In this document: piece by piece, positions 43,117-51,177 of the stretch
How positions within the stretch are numbered: position 1 is the stretch's first letter
Layout: each line of letters opens with the position of its first letter
NCBI RefSeq assembly: GCF_010747415.1
Contig: NZ_JAAGNZ010000001.1
Span: forward strand, 1,674,001 to 1,738,000
Reading direction: 5' to 3'
Length of the DNA stretch: 64,000 nucleotides
Source of the DNA: Spirosoma agri
Lineage (GTDB): Bacteria > Bacteroidota > Bacteroidia > Cytophagales > Spirosomataceae
Made by a program: the position numbers and the translations under genes
Notes under the pieces: model-generated
What the model saw: only the letters and a program-made list of their open reading frames with translations
The model's database searches: none
What the model was told of the DNA's origin: nothing

Positions 43117-43704
43117 TTAGGCTATTGCCAGCTTTGGGTAGCGATTCTGCAACCACTCGAATGTTCCGAAGAACAGGGTACCATACGCCAGCGTACCCGC
43201 CAGAAAGTTCCGCATGTACGGGAAGCCCTGCGTAATGCACTGTAGCCAGCCGGCAAAATCACGCGTTAGGGGCAGATTGGTCCGCAGATCGAGCCCGCCC
43301 GCCAGCCACACGCTGGTATCAGCCAGTAACCAGTGCGATACGGATGCCACCAGAGCCGCTACGAGCACGTTCTTGATCGTCACGTTCTGGACCAGCACCT
43401 TGCCATACCAGACGATGAGGGCAAAAACGCCATAGATCCAATACCAGCCACTGTACATGATACCAAACTGGCCGTGGTAGAGCACGATATTGATGAATAG
43501 ATCGCTCAGGAACAGCGTCAGCAGCGGCAAACCGAAGGCTTTCCAGCGGTTCTGGATGTACGATCCGCCGAAAAGCGCCATCGCCCCAATGGGGGTAAAA
43601 TTGGCAACCGGCGACCATTGGGCCGAGTTGGCAATGCGCAGGACAGCCGCTAGCACAATAAACAGCAGCAGGACCGTTAGCCGGGGATTGAATTGTTGTT
43701 TCAT
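43117..43704 (-). CDS. DUF6580-like integral membrane protein, putative corrinoid uptake component
   Basis: 195 residues and about five hydrophobic segments (about 10-25, 45-65, 75-95, 105-125, 160-180). The segment SPVANFTPIGAMALFGGSY is characteristic of the DUF6580 family, related in shape to ECF-transporter substrate-binding (S) components. It lies between btuB and the BtuF-like gene in a cobalamin-riboswitch operon, so a role in moving corrinoid across the inner membrane is likely by context. No ECF T or A components are in the operon. The substrate has not been shown from sequence. Confidence 0.8.
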   Translation of the reverse strand: MKQQFNPRLTVLLLFIVLAAVLRIANSAQWSPVANFTPIGAMALFGGSYIQNRWKAFGLPLLTLFLSDLFINIVLYHGQFGIMYSGWYWIYGVFALIVWYGKVLVQNVTIKNVLVAALVASVSHWLLADTSVWLAGGLDLRTNLPLTRDFAGWLQCITQGFPYMRNFLAGTLAYGTLFFGTFEWLQNRYPKLAIA

Positions 43705-43716
43705 ACGTTTTGATTG

Positions 43717-45714
43717 TTACAAAGTGAACCGGAGCCCGACGGTTGCATTCCGACGGCGGGTATTGTACCCGTAAATATCGTAATAGGTTTGGTCAAACAG
43801 GTTGCGAACGTCGGCATAAAGACGCAATTGTGGCGTAATTTTTCCTTCCACATACAGATCGATCGTCGTGTAAGCCGCCAGCGTTACGTTGTCCGTGCGA
43901 AATGTCTCGTTGTTGAAAAACCGGTCGGTCCGATCGCCAATCGAGCGCAACGTTGCTGAAACGAACAGGGTTGGAACAACGCGGTAGCCAACGCTTAGGT
44001 TTAGCTGCGTTTTAGGTCGCCGGAACAGGTTATTGTACGTCGTATCGCGGCCAGCCGTGTTCGTTTTTACGGCACCGGTCAGAAACAGAACGTTACCCGT
44101 GAAGGTCAGTTTGTTTACTTCGGCCTGTGCTTCCAGCTCAACGCCGTGGTCGTGCTGCCGGTCGAAGTTGATGTAACGGCCATAAGGAGCCGTGTTCAGT
44201 GACTCGAAGAACAGCACGTCCTTGATCTGCCGGTCAAAATACACGGCGCGAACCCAGGCATTGCGGCTGCGGGTAAACAGCTGAACCCCCGCTTCGGTAG
44301 ACCAGCTATATTCAGGACGAAGGGCCTTGTTGCCGTAAGGCGAGAAAAGCTGGTACAGCGTAGGTGCCCGGAAACCCGACGACAGGTTAACGAACAGCTT
44401 GATCCGGTCAGACACCAGATACGACGGGTTGAACGAATACGTGAATACGTTGCCGTACAACGAGTTGCGGCTGTAGCGACCACCCAGCTCGACCGAAAGA
44501 CCGCGGTAGGGCGTCAGGATACCGGTAGCGTAAATACCAAGCTGGCCAATGCGGGCGGTATCAGCACCAATCGGTGGCGACTGGTAGGGCCCATACTGGC
44601 TGATCGATAAATACGATTGGTCGGTATTGCTGAATCGGTAATCTACGCCCGTCAGGATTTCACCCCACGAACCCAATTTCAGGTTGTGATACGCTTCAAG
44701 GAAATGAGTCACTCCGCCGTATTCCTGATACGAATAACGTTCGGATGCGTTCGCTTCCACACTCGTCGAATCGTTTTTGTACGTCCGGCGACTGTCGCTG
44801 ATTCCGTAATTAAGCATCAGCCGTCCGTGGGCGTGTTTATACTCGAACCCCGTCGCAAACCGCTTAAACGTGTTCTTATACGTATAATCTTTTTCGTCGG
44901 CAAACGCTCCGTTGTCAATATCCGCCGTATAGCCCGTCGTTAACCCCTGCAATTTCCAGCTCAACCGGGATGATAGTTGCAACGTCAGGTTCGCCACCAG
45001 CGCGTTCTGTTTGTAGCCATCGTTGTCGAAATTCTGAGTACCGATTCGGTCGGTAGCCGCCGAAAAACCCGCCGATGATAAGCGCGTGTACTGAACGTTA
45101 TACGATAACCGGCTTGTCTGACCGTTCACGCCAACCGTTCCCCGGAAGGTTTTATACGTTCCGTAGTTGAGGGAAGCATTCACGCCGAATGGTTTATTGC
45201 CAGCTGCATTGCTACCCCGCTTCGTAAAAATGTTGATGACTCCGGCTACAGCATCAGACCCGTAACTGGTTGATTGCGCCCCCCGAAGAATCTCAATGCG
45301 ATCGCATTCGCCCACGGTCAGTAAATTCAGGTCGAACGTGTTGGACGTTCCGGATGGGTCATACACTGGCAGACCATCGAGTAGAATCAGGGTGTTGCCG
45401 GACGAAGCGCCCCGCAGGTAAATGTCCGGGTTGGTGCCCAATGGTCCATTCGACCCTACAATTTGCAGACCGGCCTGCCGTGACAAGAGTTCGCTCACGG
45501 TCTGAGTCGCGTAACGCTGTAAGACGGAGTCGGATAGTACGGTGACGACCTTGCCGGTTTGCGACAGTTTCTGTTCCGTTTTGTTGGCGGTAACGGTAAC
45601 GGCATCCAGCTGAACCGGTCGCGACGAAGCGGGTTGGGGATTTTCCTGCGCCAAAGCGGACAGGCTTGATACGGCCAGAGCGGCCGACAATAAGGTACTG
45701 ATTTTGCTCATCAT
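43717..45714 (-). CDS. btuB: TonB-dependent cobalamin receptor
   Basis: 665 residues with a signal peptide (ISTLLSAALAVSSLSALAQ), a TonB-box-like LDAVTVTAN, plug domain with LLSRQAGLQIV, DIYLRGASSGNTLILLDGLPV and RIEILRGAQSTSYGSDAVAGVINIFTK, and a barrel ending TVGLRFTL. It is slightly longer than E. coli BtuB. Specificity for B12 is shown mainly by the cobalamin riboswitch 155 nt upstream and the downstream B12 genes. It brings corrinoids across the outer membrane, probably with the lipoprotein encoded at the end of the operon. Confidence 0.93.
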   Translation of the reverse strand: MMSKISTLLSAALAVSSLSALAQENPQPASSRPVQLDAVTVTANKTEQKLSQTGKVVTVLSDSVLQRYATQTVSELLSRQAGLQIVGSNGPLGTNPDIYLRGASSGNTLILLDGLPVYDPSGTSNTFDLNLLTVGECDRIEILRGAQSTSYGSDAVAGVINIFTKRGSNAAGNKPFGVNASLNYGTYKTFRGTVGVNGQTSRLSYNVQYTRLSSAGFSAATDRIGTQNFDNDGYKQNALVANLTLQLSSRLSWKLQGLTTGYTADIDNGAFADEKDYTYKNTFKRFATGFEYKHAHGRLMLNYGISDSRRTYKNDSTSVEANASERYSYQEYGGVTHFLEAYHNLKLGSWGEILTGVDYRFSNTDQSYLSISQYGPYQSPPIGADTARIGQLGIYATGILTPYRGLSVELGGRYSRNSLYGNVFTYSFNPSYLVSDRIKLFVNLSSGFRAPTLYQLFSPYGNKALRPEYSWSTEAGVQLFTRSRNAWVRAVYFDRQIKDVLFFESLNTAPYGRYINFDRQHDHGVELEAQAEVNKLTFTGNVLFLTGAVKTNTAGRDTTYNNLFRRPKTQLNLSVGYRVVPTLFVSATLRSIGDRTDRFFNNETFRTDNVTLAAYTTIDLYVEGKITPQLRLYADVRNLFDQTYYDIYGYNTRRRNATVGLRFTL

Positions 45715-45869
45715 TAATCAGATAAACGGAGATTAAGTAATGAGCTGTCGGAAACTGAAATAAAAGACAAACGCAACCAAAGGCCCGTTTGTGACCGCAC
45801 AGGTGACCAGGCCACCCCATCGAACTGTCTTTCATCCCCGGCTTTTTACCCGAAAGCTCGAATCATGAA

Positions 45870-46045
45870 TTCGTTTGAGGCAGGTCTTCTGGCTCGTTCG
45901 ACCAGCAACGCCTTCCCACCCGAGGGCAGTGGCTGTTATGCTGCTGGCTGGTTACTAGAACTTACAGCTACGGGAATAGCCCCGGATTCGCACCGGTGTT
46001 CCCTTTTAATTACCCATCCGAAGAAGGGCAAACCTTAAACGCGGG
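45870..46045 (-). promoter_or_regulatory. Cobalamin riboswitch (AdoCbl aptamer)
   Basis: On the minus strand the conserved aptamer blocks appear in order: GGTGCGAATCCGGGGCTATTCCCG, the GCCACTG B12-box region (read as CAGCCACTGCCCTCGGG), GGGAAGGC and the closing GAGCCAGAAGACCTGCC. The two B12-box elements GCCACTG and AGCCAGAAGACCTGCC are diagnostic. It precedes btuB and is expected to shut the operon off when adenosylcobalamin is abundant. Whether control is by termination or translation is not evident. Confidence 0.93.
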
Positions 46046-46071
46046 GCAAAGATAGGGGATAAACTCGTAAG

Positions 46072-46155
46072 GCGGACATCCTGTCCGCAGAGGAATGGAG
46101 TTGCAAGAGCGATTTTGCCTCGCCAGTTCCGTCTCTCTGCGGACAAGATGTCCGC
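46072..46155. repeat. Pair of GCGGACA-N3-TGTCCGC palindromes forming a larger inverted repeat
   Basis: GCGGACA-TCC-TGTCCGC (46072-46088) and GCGGACA-AGA-TGTCCGC (46139-46155) are each perfect 7-bp palindromes around a 3-nt core. With their flanks (CAGAG / CTCTG) they can pair with each other as well. It lies 6 nt beyond the stop codon of the M16 operon. It may act as that operon's terminator, but it has the look of a dispersed palindromic repeat. Confidence 0.75.
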
Positions 46156-46160
46156 GCTAC

Positions 46161-47543
46161 TTAAAAACCGTCGGCTTTTATTTCCTTCTCGGTGACGGTG
46201 CCGTATTTCTTCACCTTATCCCGAATCGTGTCGGCTTTACCGATGAGGACGAATTGCAGGTTGTTTTTTGGGAAATACTGGTCGATGATCTGCCGCGTTT
46301 TCGCCACGGTCAACCCATCGACGTTCTTCTGGAAATTGTTGATAAACGACTCGTCGAAGCCCAGACTGAACATATCCGTCAGCAGGTTCGCCAACTCGCT
46401 GGCCGATTCGTAACGGGGTGGGAAGTCCGCTTTGACGTAGTTTTTCGCCGAACTCAGCGTCTTCTCGTCGATACCAGTCCGGTGCAGGCTGTCGAGTACG
46501 TGCAGAGCCATGTCGATGGCTTCCGTTGTCGTGCTAACTTTCGTAAAGGTCGAGATGGCAAACGTGCCACTATTGCGGAAGGTGCCGAAGCGACTGCCCG
46601 CGCCGTATGTAAGCCCCGAGTTGACGCGCAGGGCGTCGTTGAGCCAGGACGTAAACCGCCCACCCAGAATGGTATTGACCACCGTAACCGGGATGAAGTC
46701 GGGGTTGTTTTGCGTAATGCCCTTCCCGCCAATCAGAAACGTCGTCTCGCGGGCGTCGTCTTTGTTGATCAGCAATACCCGGTTTTTGTCGAACGATACC
46801 GTTGGATCGGTCAATTTAGGTGACGTGGCCGCTGCGGTTTTCCAATTGCCGAACAGGTCCGTGATCCGTTTTTTCATGGCCGCGGTGTTAAAATCGCCCA
46901 CGATGGCAATGGCGGCCCGATCAGCCGTGTAGTTTTTCTGGTAGAACTGACGGGCATCGTTTGCCGTAATGGCCGATACGGCGGTTGACGTTCCCGACAC
47001 GGGGTTTGCGTAAGGATGTGAATCGTACACAAAGCGGTTGAAGTACGAGTTGACAACCGAGCGTGGACTTTCTTTCTGCTGGGTCAGCTGAAGTAACTGG
47101 CGTTGCTTGTATCTGTCGAACTCGGCCTGATCGAAAGTGGGTTTCGTGATCACGTCCTGAATAATGTCGAACAGCAAATCCTGATCCTTCACGGCAAAGG
47201 AAGCGGTCAGTTTGGCAACTTCCTTGCCGCCGTACGTGTCTACGCTGGCACCGACGTATTCCGCTTTTTCTTCGAGTTGTGCCTTCGTGTATTTCGAGCT
47301 ACCAAACAGCAACGCATCGGCTGCCATGTTGGCCAACCCATAGCGACTACCATCCTGAACGGCACCCGCATCGAACACGGCCGAAACGTTGATGAGCGGC
47401 ACTTCATGCTGCTCCATCAGATAGACCGTCAGGCCATTTTTGAGCTTGATTTTCTGATAAGGCGGCACTTTGAATGTCTGCGCCAGCGACGAGCCCGCAA
47501 CGAGCAGGGCAATAAAAAGAGAAGCTATCTGTCTCATTCGCAA
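46161..47543 (-). CDS. M16 family protein, non-catalytic subunit, exported
   Basis: 460 residues with a signal peptide (IASLFIALLVAGSSLAQ). The fold is M16B, but the zinc motif site reads GLANMAADALLFGS: neither His nor the glutamate of HxxEH is kept. It should be the inactive partner of the active M16 subunit encoded just upstream (47622-48965, 78-nt gap), as in known M16B heterodimers with one active and one inactive subunit. The C-terminal half has NSGLTYGAGSRFGTF, which carries the family's R/Y region. Confidence 0.88.
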   Translation of the reverse strand: MRMRQIASLFIALLVAGSSLAQTFKVPPYQKIKLKNGLTVYLMEQHEVPLINVSAVFDAGAVQDGSRYGLANMAADALLFGSSKYTKAQLEEKAEYVGASVDTYGGKEVAKLTASFAVKDQDLLFDIIQDVITKPTFDQAEFDRYKQRQLLQLTQQKESPRSVVNSYFNRFVYDSHPYANPVSGTSTAVSAITANDARQFYQKNYTADRAAIAIVGDFNTAAMKKRITDLFGNWKTAAATSPKLTDPTVSFDKNRVLLINKDDARETTFLIGGKGITQNNPDFIPVTVVNTILGGRFTSWLNDALRVNSGLTYGAGSRFGTFRNSGTFAISTFTKVSTTTEAIDMALHVLDSLHRTGIDEKTLSSAKNYVKADFPPRYESASELANLLTDMFSLGFDESFINNFQKNVDGLTVAKTRQIIDQYFPKNNLQFVLIGKADTIRDKVKKYGTVTEKEIKADGF

Positions 47544-47621
47544 AGTCTTTGGTTAAACACAGGATCGGGCGCTGACACGAACCGGCTTCGTGTACGACCC
47601 GACGCGCTGCGTTTGGACGAA

Positions 47622-48965
47622 TTAATTGTTTTTTGCTGGATTGGTCTTCGGTTCAGGGAGCAGGTAACCGACTGTGCGATTCCGGGCTGTCAGGTACGTT
47701 TTGGCCACGCGCTGCACGTCTTCTTTCGTAACCTTTTCGTACAGAGCGGGGGCTTCGTAGAGCTTTTTGTAATCACCGAAAAACAGCTCGTACGTACCCA
47801 GTGAATTGGCTTTGCCGTTGATCGTTTCCATCGTACGGTAGAAATCCATCAGCTTCTGATTCTTCAGTTTCTGGAGTTCAACGTCCGTGATGCCATTCGC
47901 AACAACCTTATCGATCTGGTTCAGCACCGATTTTTCCAACTGTTCCGCTGTAATGTTGCTGGCGGCAATGGCGTAGACCGAGAACAGATTTGGGTCGAAC
48001 GATTCACCGAAATTCGTAAATGCCCGCGACGCAATGGTCGAATCGAGAACCAGCGATTTCACCAGCCGCGACGAATTACCCGTACTCAAAATGCCACTCA
48101 GCAGGTCAAGGGCATAATAGTCGGTATGGCGGCTGGCGGGGGTGTGGTACGCCAGCATGATGTTGGGCGTGGCCACGTCTTTGTAGGTTGTCACGCGCCG
48201 TTCACCATTCTGGGGTGGCTCTACCGTACGCAGGCTATCGGGCAGTTTCTGGGCTGGAATGGATTCGATATATTGTTCCGCCATTTTTTTGACCTGAGCC
48301 GCCGTTACATCACCGACCACGACAGCCACGGCGTTGTTCGGGGAATAATACGTTTTGAAGTATTTCTCCAGGTCTTCCTGCGTCCACTTCTTGATGTCGG
48401 ATTCAAAACCAATGACCGGGAACATGTAGGGGTGCTCGACGAAGGCAACCGACTGCACCAGTTCGCTGATAACGCGGTAATTGCTGTTTTCCAGCCCGGT
48501 ACTCCGTTCGGAGAGGACCACGCCCCGTTCGCTCTGGACCATTTTGGGGTCGATGGCGAGGTCGCGGATGCGGTCCGATTCGAGATCGAAGATCGTTTCG
48601 AGCGCACCACTCTGAAACCAGTCCGTATACACCGTTGTGTTCTCGGTGGTGTAGGCATTGTTTGAGCCGCCATTGGCCTCCATGACCCGGTCGAACTGCT
48701 TGGGACCGTATTTTTTGGCCCCGTTAAACATCATGTGTTCGAAAAAGTGAGACAGACCCGTGATGCCGTGTACTTCATTGCGGGAGCCGACTTTCCAGAA
48801 GGTGTAAAAATTGGCGTTGGGAATGGAATGGTCTTCGAGGACCATGAACTTCATGCCGTTTTTGAGCGTGAATGTCTGCACATCCTCTGGTTTGGGCTTG
48901 TTCTGCGCCAGCGCGACACCCACTGCGAGGGTTAGCCCGGTCAGTAGCCCGATTCGTTTGTTCAT
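47622..48965 (-). CDS. M16 family zinc metallopeptidase, exported
   Basis: 447 residues with a signal peptide (IGLLTGLTLAVGVALAQ). The zinc motif GLSHFFEHMMFNG is intact with the third ligand region SERGVVLSERS. It is the active partner of the following non-catalytic M16 gene. Together they would form a periplasmic or membrane-associated peptide-degrading dimer. It is the first gene of a two-gene operon, 105 nt downstream of the lipoprotein gene at 49071, which could also be part of the transcript. Confidence 0.93.
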   Translation of the reverse strand: MNKRIGLLTGLTLAVGVALAQNKPKPEDVQTFTLKNGMKFMVLEDHSIPNANFYTFWKVGSRNEVHGITGLSHFFEHMMFNGAKKYGPKQFDRVMEANGGSNNAYTTENTTVYTDWFQSGALETIFDLESDRIRDLAIDPKMVQSERGVVLSERSTGLENSNYRVISELVQSVAFVEHPYMFPVIGFESDIKKWTQEDLEKYFKTYYSPNNAVAVVVGDVTAAQVKKMAEQYIESIPAQKLPDSLRTVEPPQNGERRVTTYKDVATPNIMLAYHTPASRHTDYYALDLLSGILSTGNSSRLVKSLVLDSTIASRAFTNFGESFDPNLFSVYAIAASNITAEQLEKSVLNQIDKVVANGITDVELQKLKNQKLMDFYRTMETINGKANSLGTYELFFGDYKKLYEAPALYEKVTKEDVQRVAKTYLTARNRTVGYLLPEPKTNPAKNN

Positions 48966-49070
48966 ACGTATAGCTTTGATTGGGAACCCTTAAAAATAGC
49001 ACGGGCAGGGCGGAATACAAAGCTAAGATGTATGGGTGGTAAGCGGGCAGGACGAGAAGAAATCCGTTGG

Positions 49071-50708
49071 CTATTTATCCGGATTCGTTGCTCCGAAATA
49101 AACAAGCTCGACTTGTTCACCCGGTGCAATGACCGCCGTTCCTGCCGTATGCGTGATTTCGAACTGCTGAACGATATCTTTCCACAGGTTATGCGTGGCA
49201 ACGGGCACGCGATAGGTGTGTATCTGGCCATCGTTCAAAACAGAAAAAGGCACGATCTGCTGGCCGTACGGACGACCTCCCTTCGGAAAACGGGCTGCGT
49301 TCTGGTTCGGGTAATTGGGATCGGTTCCGTCCGGAGCCTGACCGTTCAGCAGCCATTCCAGATTAAATTGTTTTTCGGGTCCTTTGTAGCCCATCCGAAC
49401 ATAAATCGTGTCGATCTCACTGGTTCGCCAGCTTCCTGCCGGAGAAACTAGCTTCGTGCCACGGGCATTCAACGGGCCGTTGTCGATATGACCGTCGTAG
49501 GTAACGGTCCAGTTGTCTACCTGAAACGGTTCCTTTTGATCATGACCCCCATCGAACACATACCACTGGTTGCGGCCATGCGCCTTGTTGAACCAGAAAT
49601 CAGGTTTGCTCGCCCGTGGCTGAGCGTAGACATACTCGCGGATTTGCGATTCGGAGCCAATCACAAACGCGTATTCTTTATACCAGGTATTGTCGCTGTC
49701 CAGCGGATCGAAGACGCGTCCACCGGCATAGGTCATCGTATTGCCGCCCTCCCAATTGTCGCCTGCCGGAATGGCGGCAACGTTGTAATTAACCCGGTAA
49801 AACTCCGGCGAGTACAAACCAACCAGTCGATTGGTGCCAATTTCAACCGCCTGCCACGGCTCCGTTACGTAAAATGATGTACTCTGCTGGGTAATGATCG
49901 ACCCGCCCTGCGCCTGTTCGATGCCGTTGGAAACATTTGTTGGCGCATTGGTGAAGGGAGCCGATCCGTTATAAAAACGTACACTGCGGGCCCCGTTTAT
50001 CATCATGAACGGCCATTCCTGCTCTTCAAAACTGTAAAACGTTTTATCGGCTCGCTGGTGCGTCAGGCGTACTTTTACGTAGATCTTGTTGTCGTCGAGA
50101 CGCACCCATTGTTCGTAGAAAAAAGGCAGTAGTCGGGCATTTTGGTGCGCCCATGACAAACACTGCGTTTTGGTGTAGATATAGCCATTGACCAAGCCGT
50201 GAAAAAGTACCGGAGAGGGGTTCCCTCCGTCATCACCGGCGATCAATGGGTTGTAGCCAATTCCTTTCCAGCGGGGTGAGTCATCGGCGTAGGAGCGAGG
50301 TCCGGCATAGGACGCTAAACCCGTTTCCCGCCCTTTATCGAAGTAATTGATCAGGTACTGATTGGTCGTTTTATCGAAAATCTGGATCGAGCCACCGTAG
50401 TCCCGGCGAACTTCCAGCCGAAGGGTAGCAGATTCCTGAACGGTCGTCGCGCCAATCTCGTGGCCATAGATCTGATTGCTGTTGTAACTTAGCCAGGGAG
50501 CGGGCTGGTCCGGAATCGTGTACGTGAAGGGACCAACGGTACTTGACGAAACCGGAATTGCTGGGGGCACCACAACGGGGGGAGGGGGCGTTGGGGTGCC
50601 CCCGGTTCCGGGTGGCGGAAACGTCAACGGCGCATCCCGGCAACTCCACAAAGTCATGAAAAAGACAAAAACGATCAGAATTCGACGGATGTACAAAGGT
50701 TGTTGCAT
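49071..50708 (-). CDS. Large lipoprotein of unknown function
   Basis: 545 residues. The N-terminus is a lipoprotein signal (IVFVFFMTLWSC, Cys near residue 23). A Pro/Gly-rich linker (TFPPPGTGGTPTPPPPVVVPP) follows, typical of proteins held off the outer membrane. The body is rich in Trp, Tyr and Gly, with segments such as EVRRDYGGSIQIF and WYVFDGGHDQKEPFQVDNW, a look shared by secreted glycan-binding or glycan-degrading proteins. I do not recognise a family and see no catalytic motif to name. It may be extracellular and carbohydrate-related, by style only. Confidence 0.75.
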   Translation of the reverse strand: MQQPLYIRRILIVFVFFMTLWSCRDAPLTFPPPGTGGTPTPPPPVVVPPAIPVSSSTVGPFTYTIPDQPAPWLSYNSNQIYGHEIGATTVQESATLRLEVRRDYGGSIQIFDKTTNQYLINYFDKGRETGLASYAGPRSYADDSPRWKGIGYNPLIAGDDGGNPSPVLFHGLVNGYIYTKTQCLSWAHQNARLLPFFYEQWVRLDDNKIYVKVRLTHQRADKTFYSFEEQEWPFMMINGARSVRFYNGSAPFTNAPTNVSNGIEQAQGGSIITQQSTSFYVTEPWQAVEIGTNRLVGLYSPEFYRVNYNVAAIPAGDNWEGGNTMTYAGGRVFDPLDSDNTWYKEYAFVIGSESQIREYVYAQPRASKPDFWFNKAHGRNQWYVFDGGHDQKEPFQVDNWTVTYDGHIDNGPLNARGTKLVSPAGSWRTSEIDTIYVRMGYKGPEKQFNLEWLLNGQAPDGTDPNYPNQNAARFPKGGRPYGQQIVPFSVLNDGQIHTYRVPVATHNLWKDIVQQFEITHTAGTAVIAPGEQVELVYFGATNPDK

Positions 50709-51177
50709 ACTGATTCTATAAACGACGGTTCTGGGCCGTGAATTACCGATACTGACTGAATTAATGCGGAATCAACCACTGTTCAGATTTCGTTGAGGTC
50801 GCGCAAACGAGGGTGGGGATTCTTACGAATAAAGTCGCTTTCTTTATTACATGCAAACGTAGCGTGATGTTATAAAGTCCCGCTTTTTTTCGGAATTTGG
50901 GGCCTCTATCAACACATACCGTGTACGAATCAGCCAGTCTTACAGTTGACCTACACGGTCAATAAGTGCTGGATTATGCCTAGTTTAGCGTAGTTTATAT
51001 TGGCGTTTTTGGCATCCTTCGGCACTGCCCGCCCGGCTTTGTCAGTATGAAAAAATTGGATGTATTTGTATTGACCTATTTGTTATGCTGTTATATTGAT
51101 GCGTCTGCGGAGGTACGAGGGGCGCTATACCAAAGTCGTTCTAGTTAGTATTTCTTTTTCCATTGCAACAGAAACGT
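50709..51177. other. 469-nt divergent intergenic region
   Basis: It lies between the divergent lipoprotein gene and the membrane-protein gene. I see no convincing gene, RNA or palindrome. It includes AT-rich stretches suitable for promoters of both flanking genes, but no exact TAnnTTTG at a good distance was found. Confidence 0.5.

Larger units (their letters stand above)
45715..46160 (-). other. 446-nt leader region with riboswitch and terminal repeat
   Basis: This gap contains the cobalamin riboswitch (about 45870-46045) and, at its right end, the repeat pair 46072-46155. Between the riboswitch and btuB there are 155 nt with no gene. The expression platform of the riboswitch should be here. 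Confidence 0.6.

Noticed and set aside
46095..46823. 242-codon plus-strand frame opposite the inactive M16 gene
   Set aside because: It is a shadow of the real M16 frame; the composition is Arg/Val/Phe-rich and it lacks any motif.
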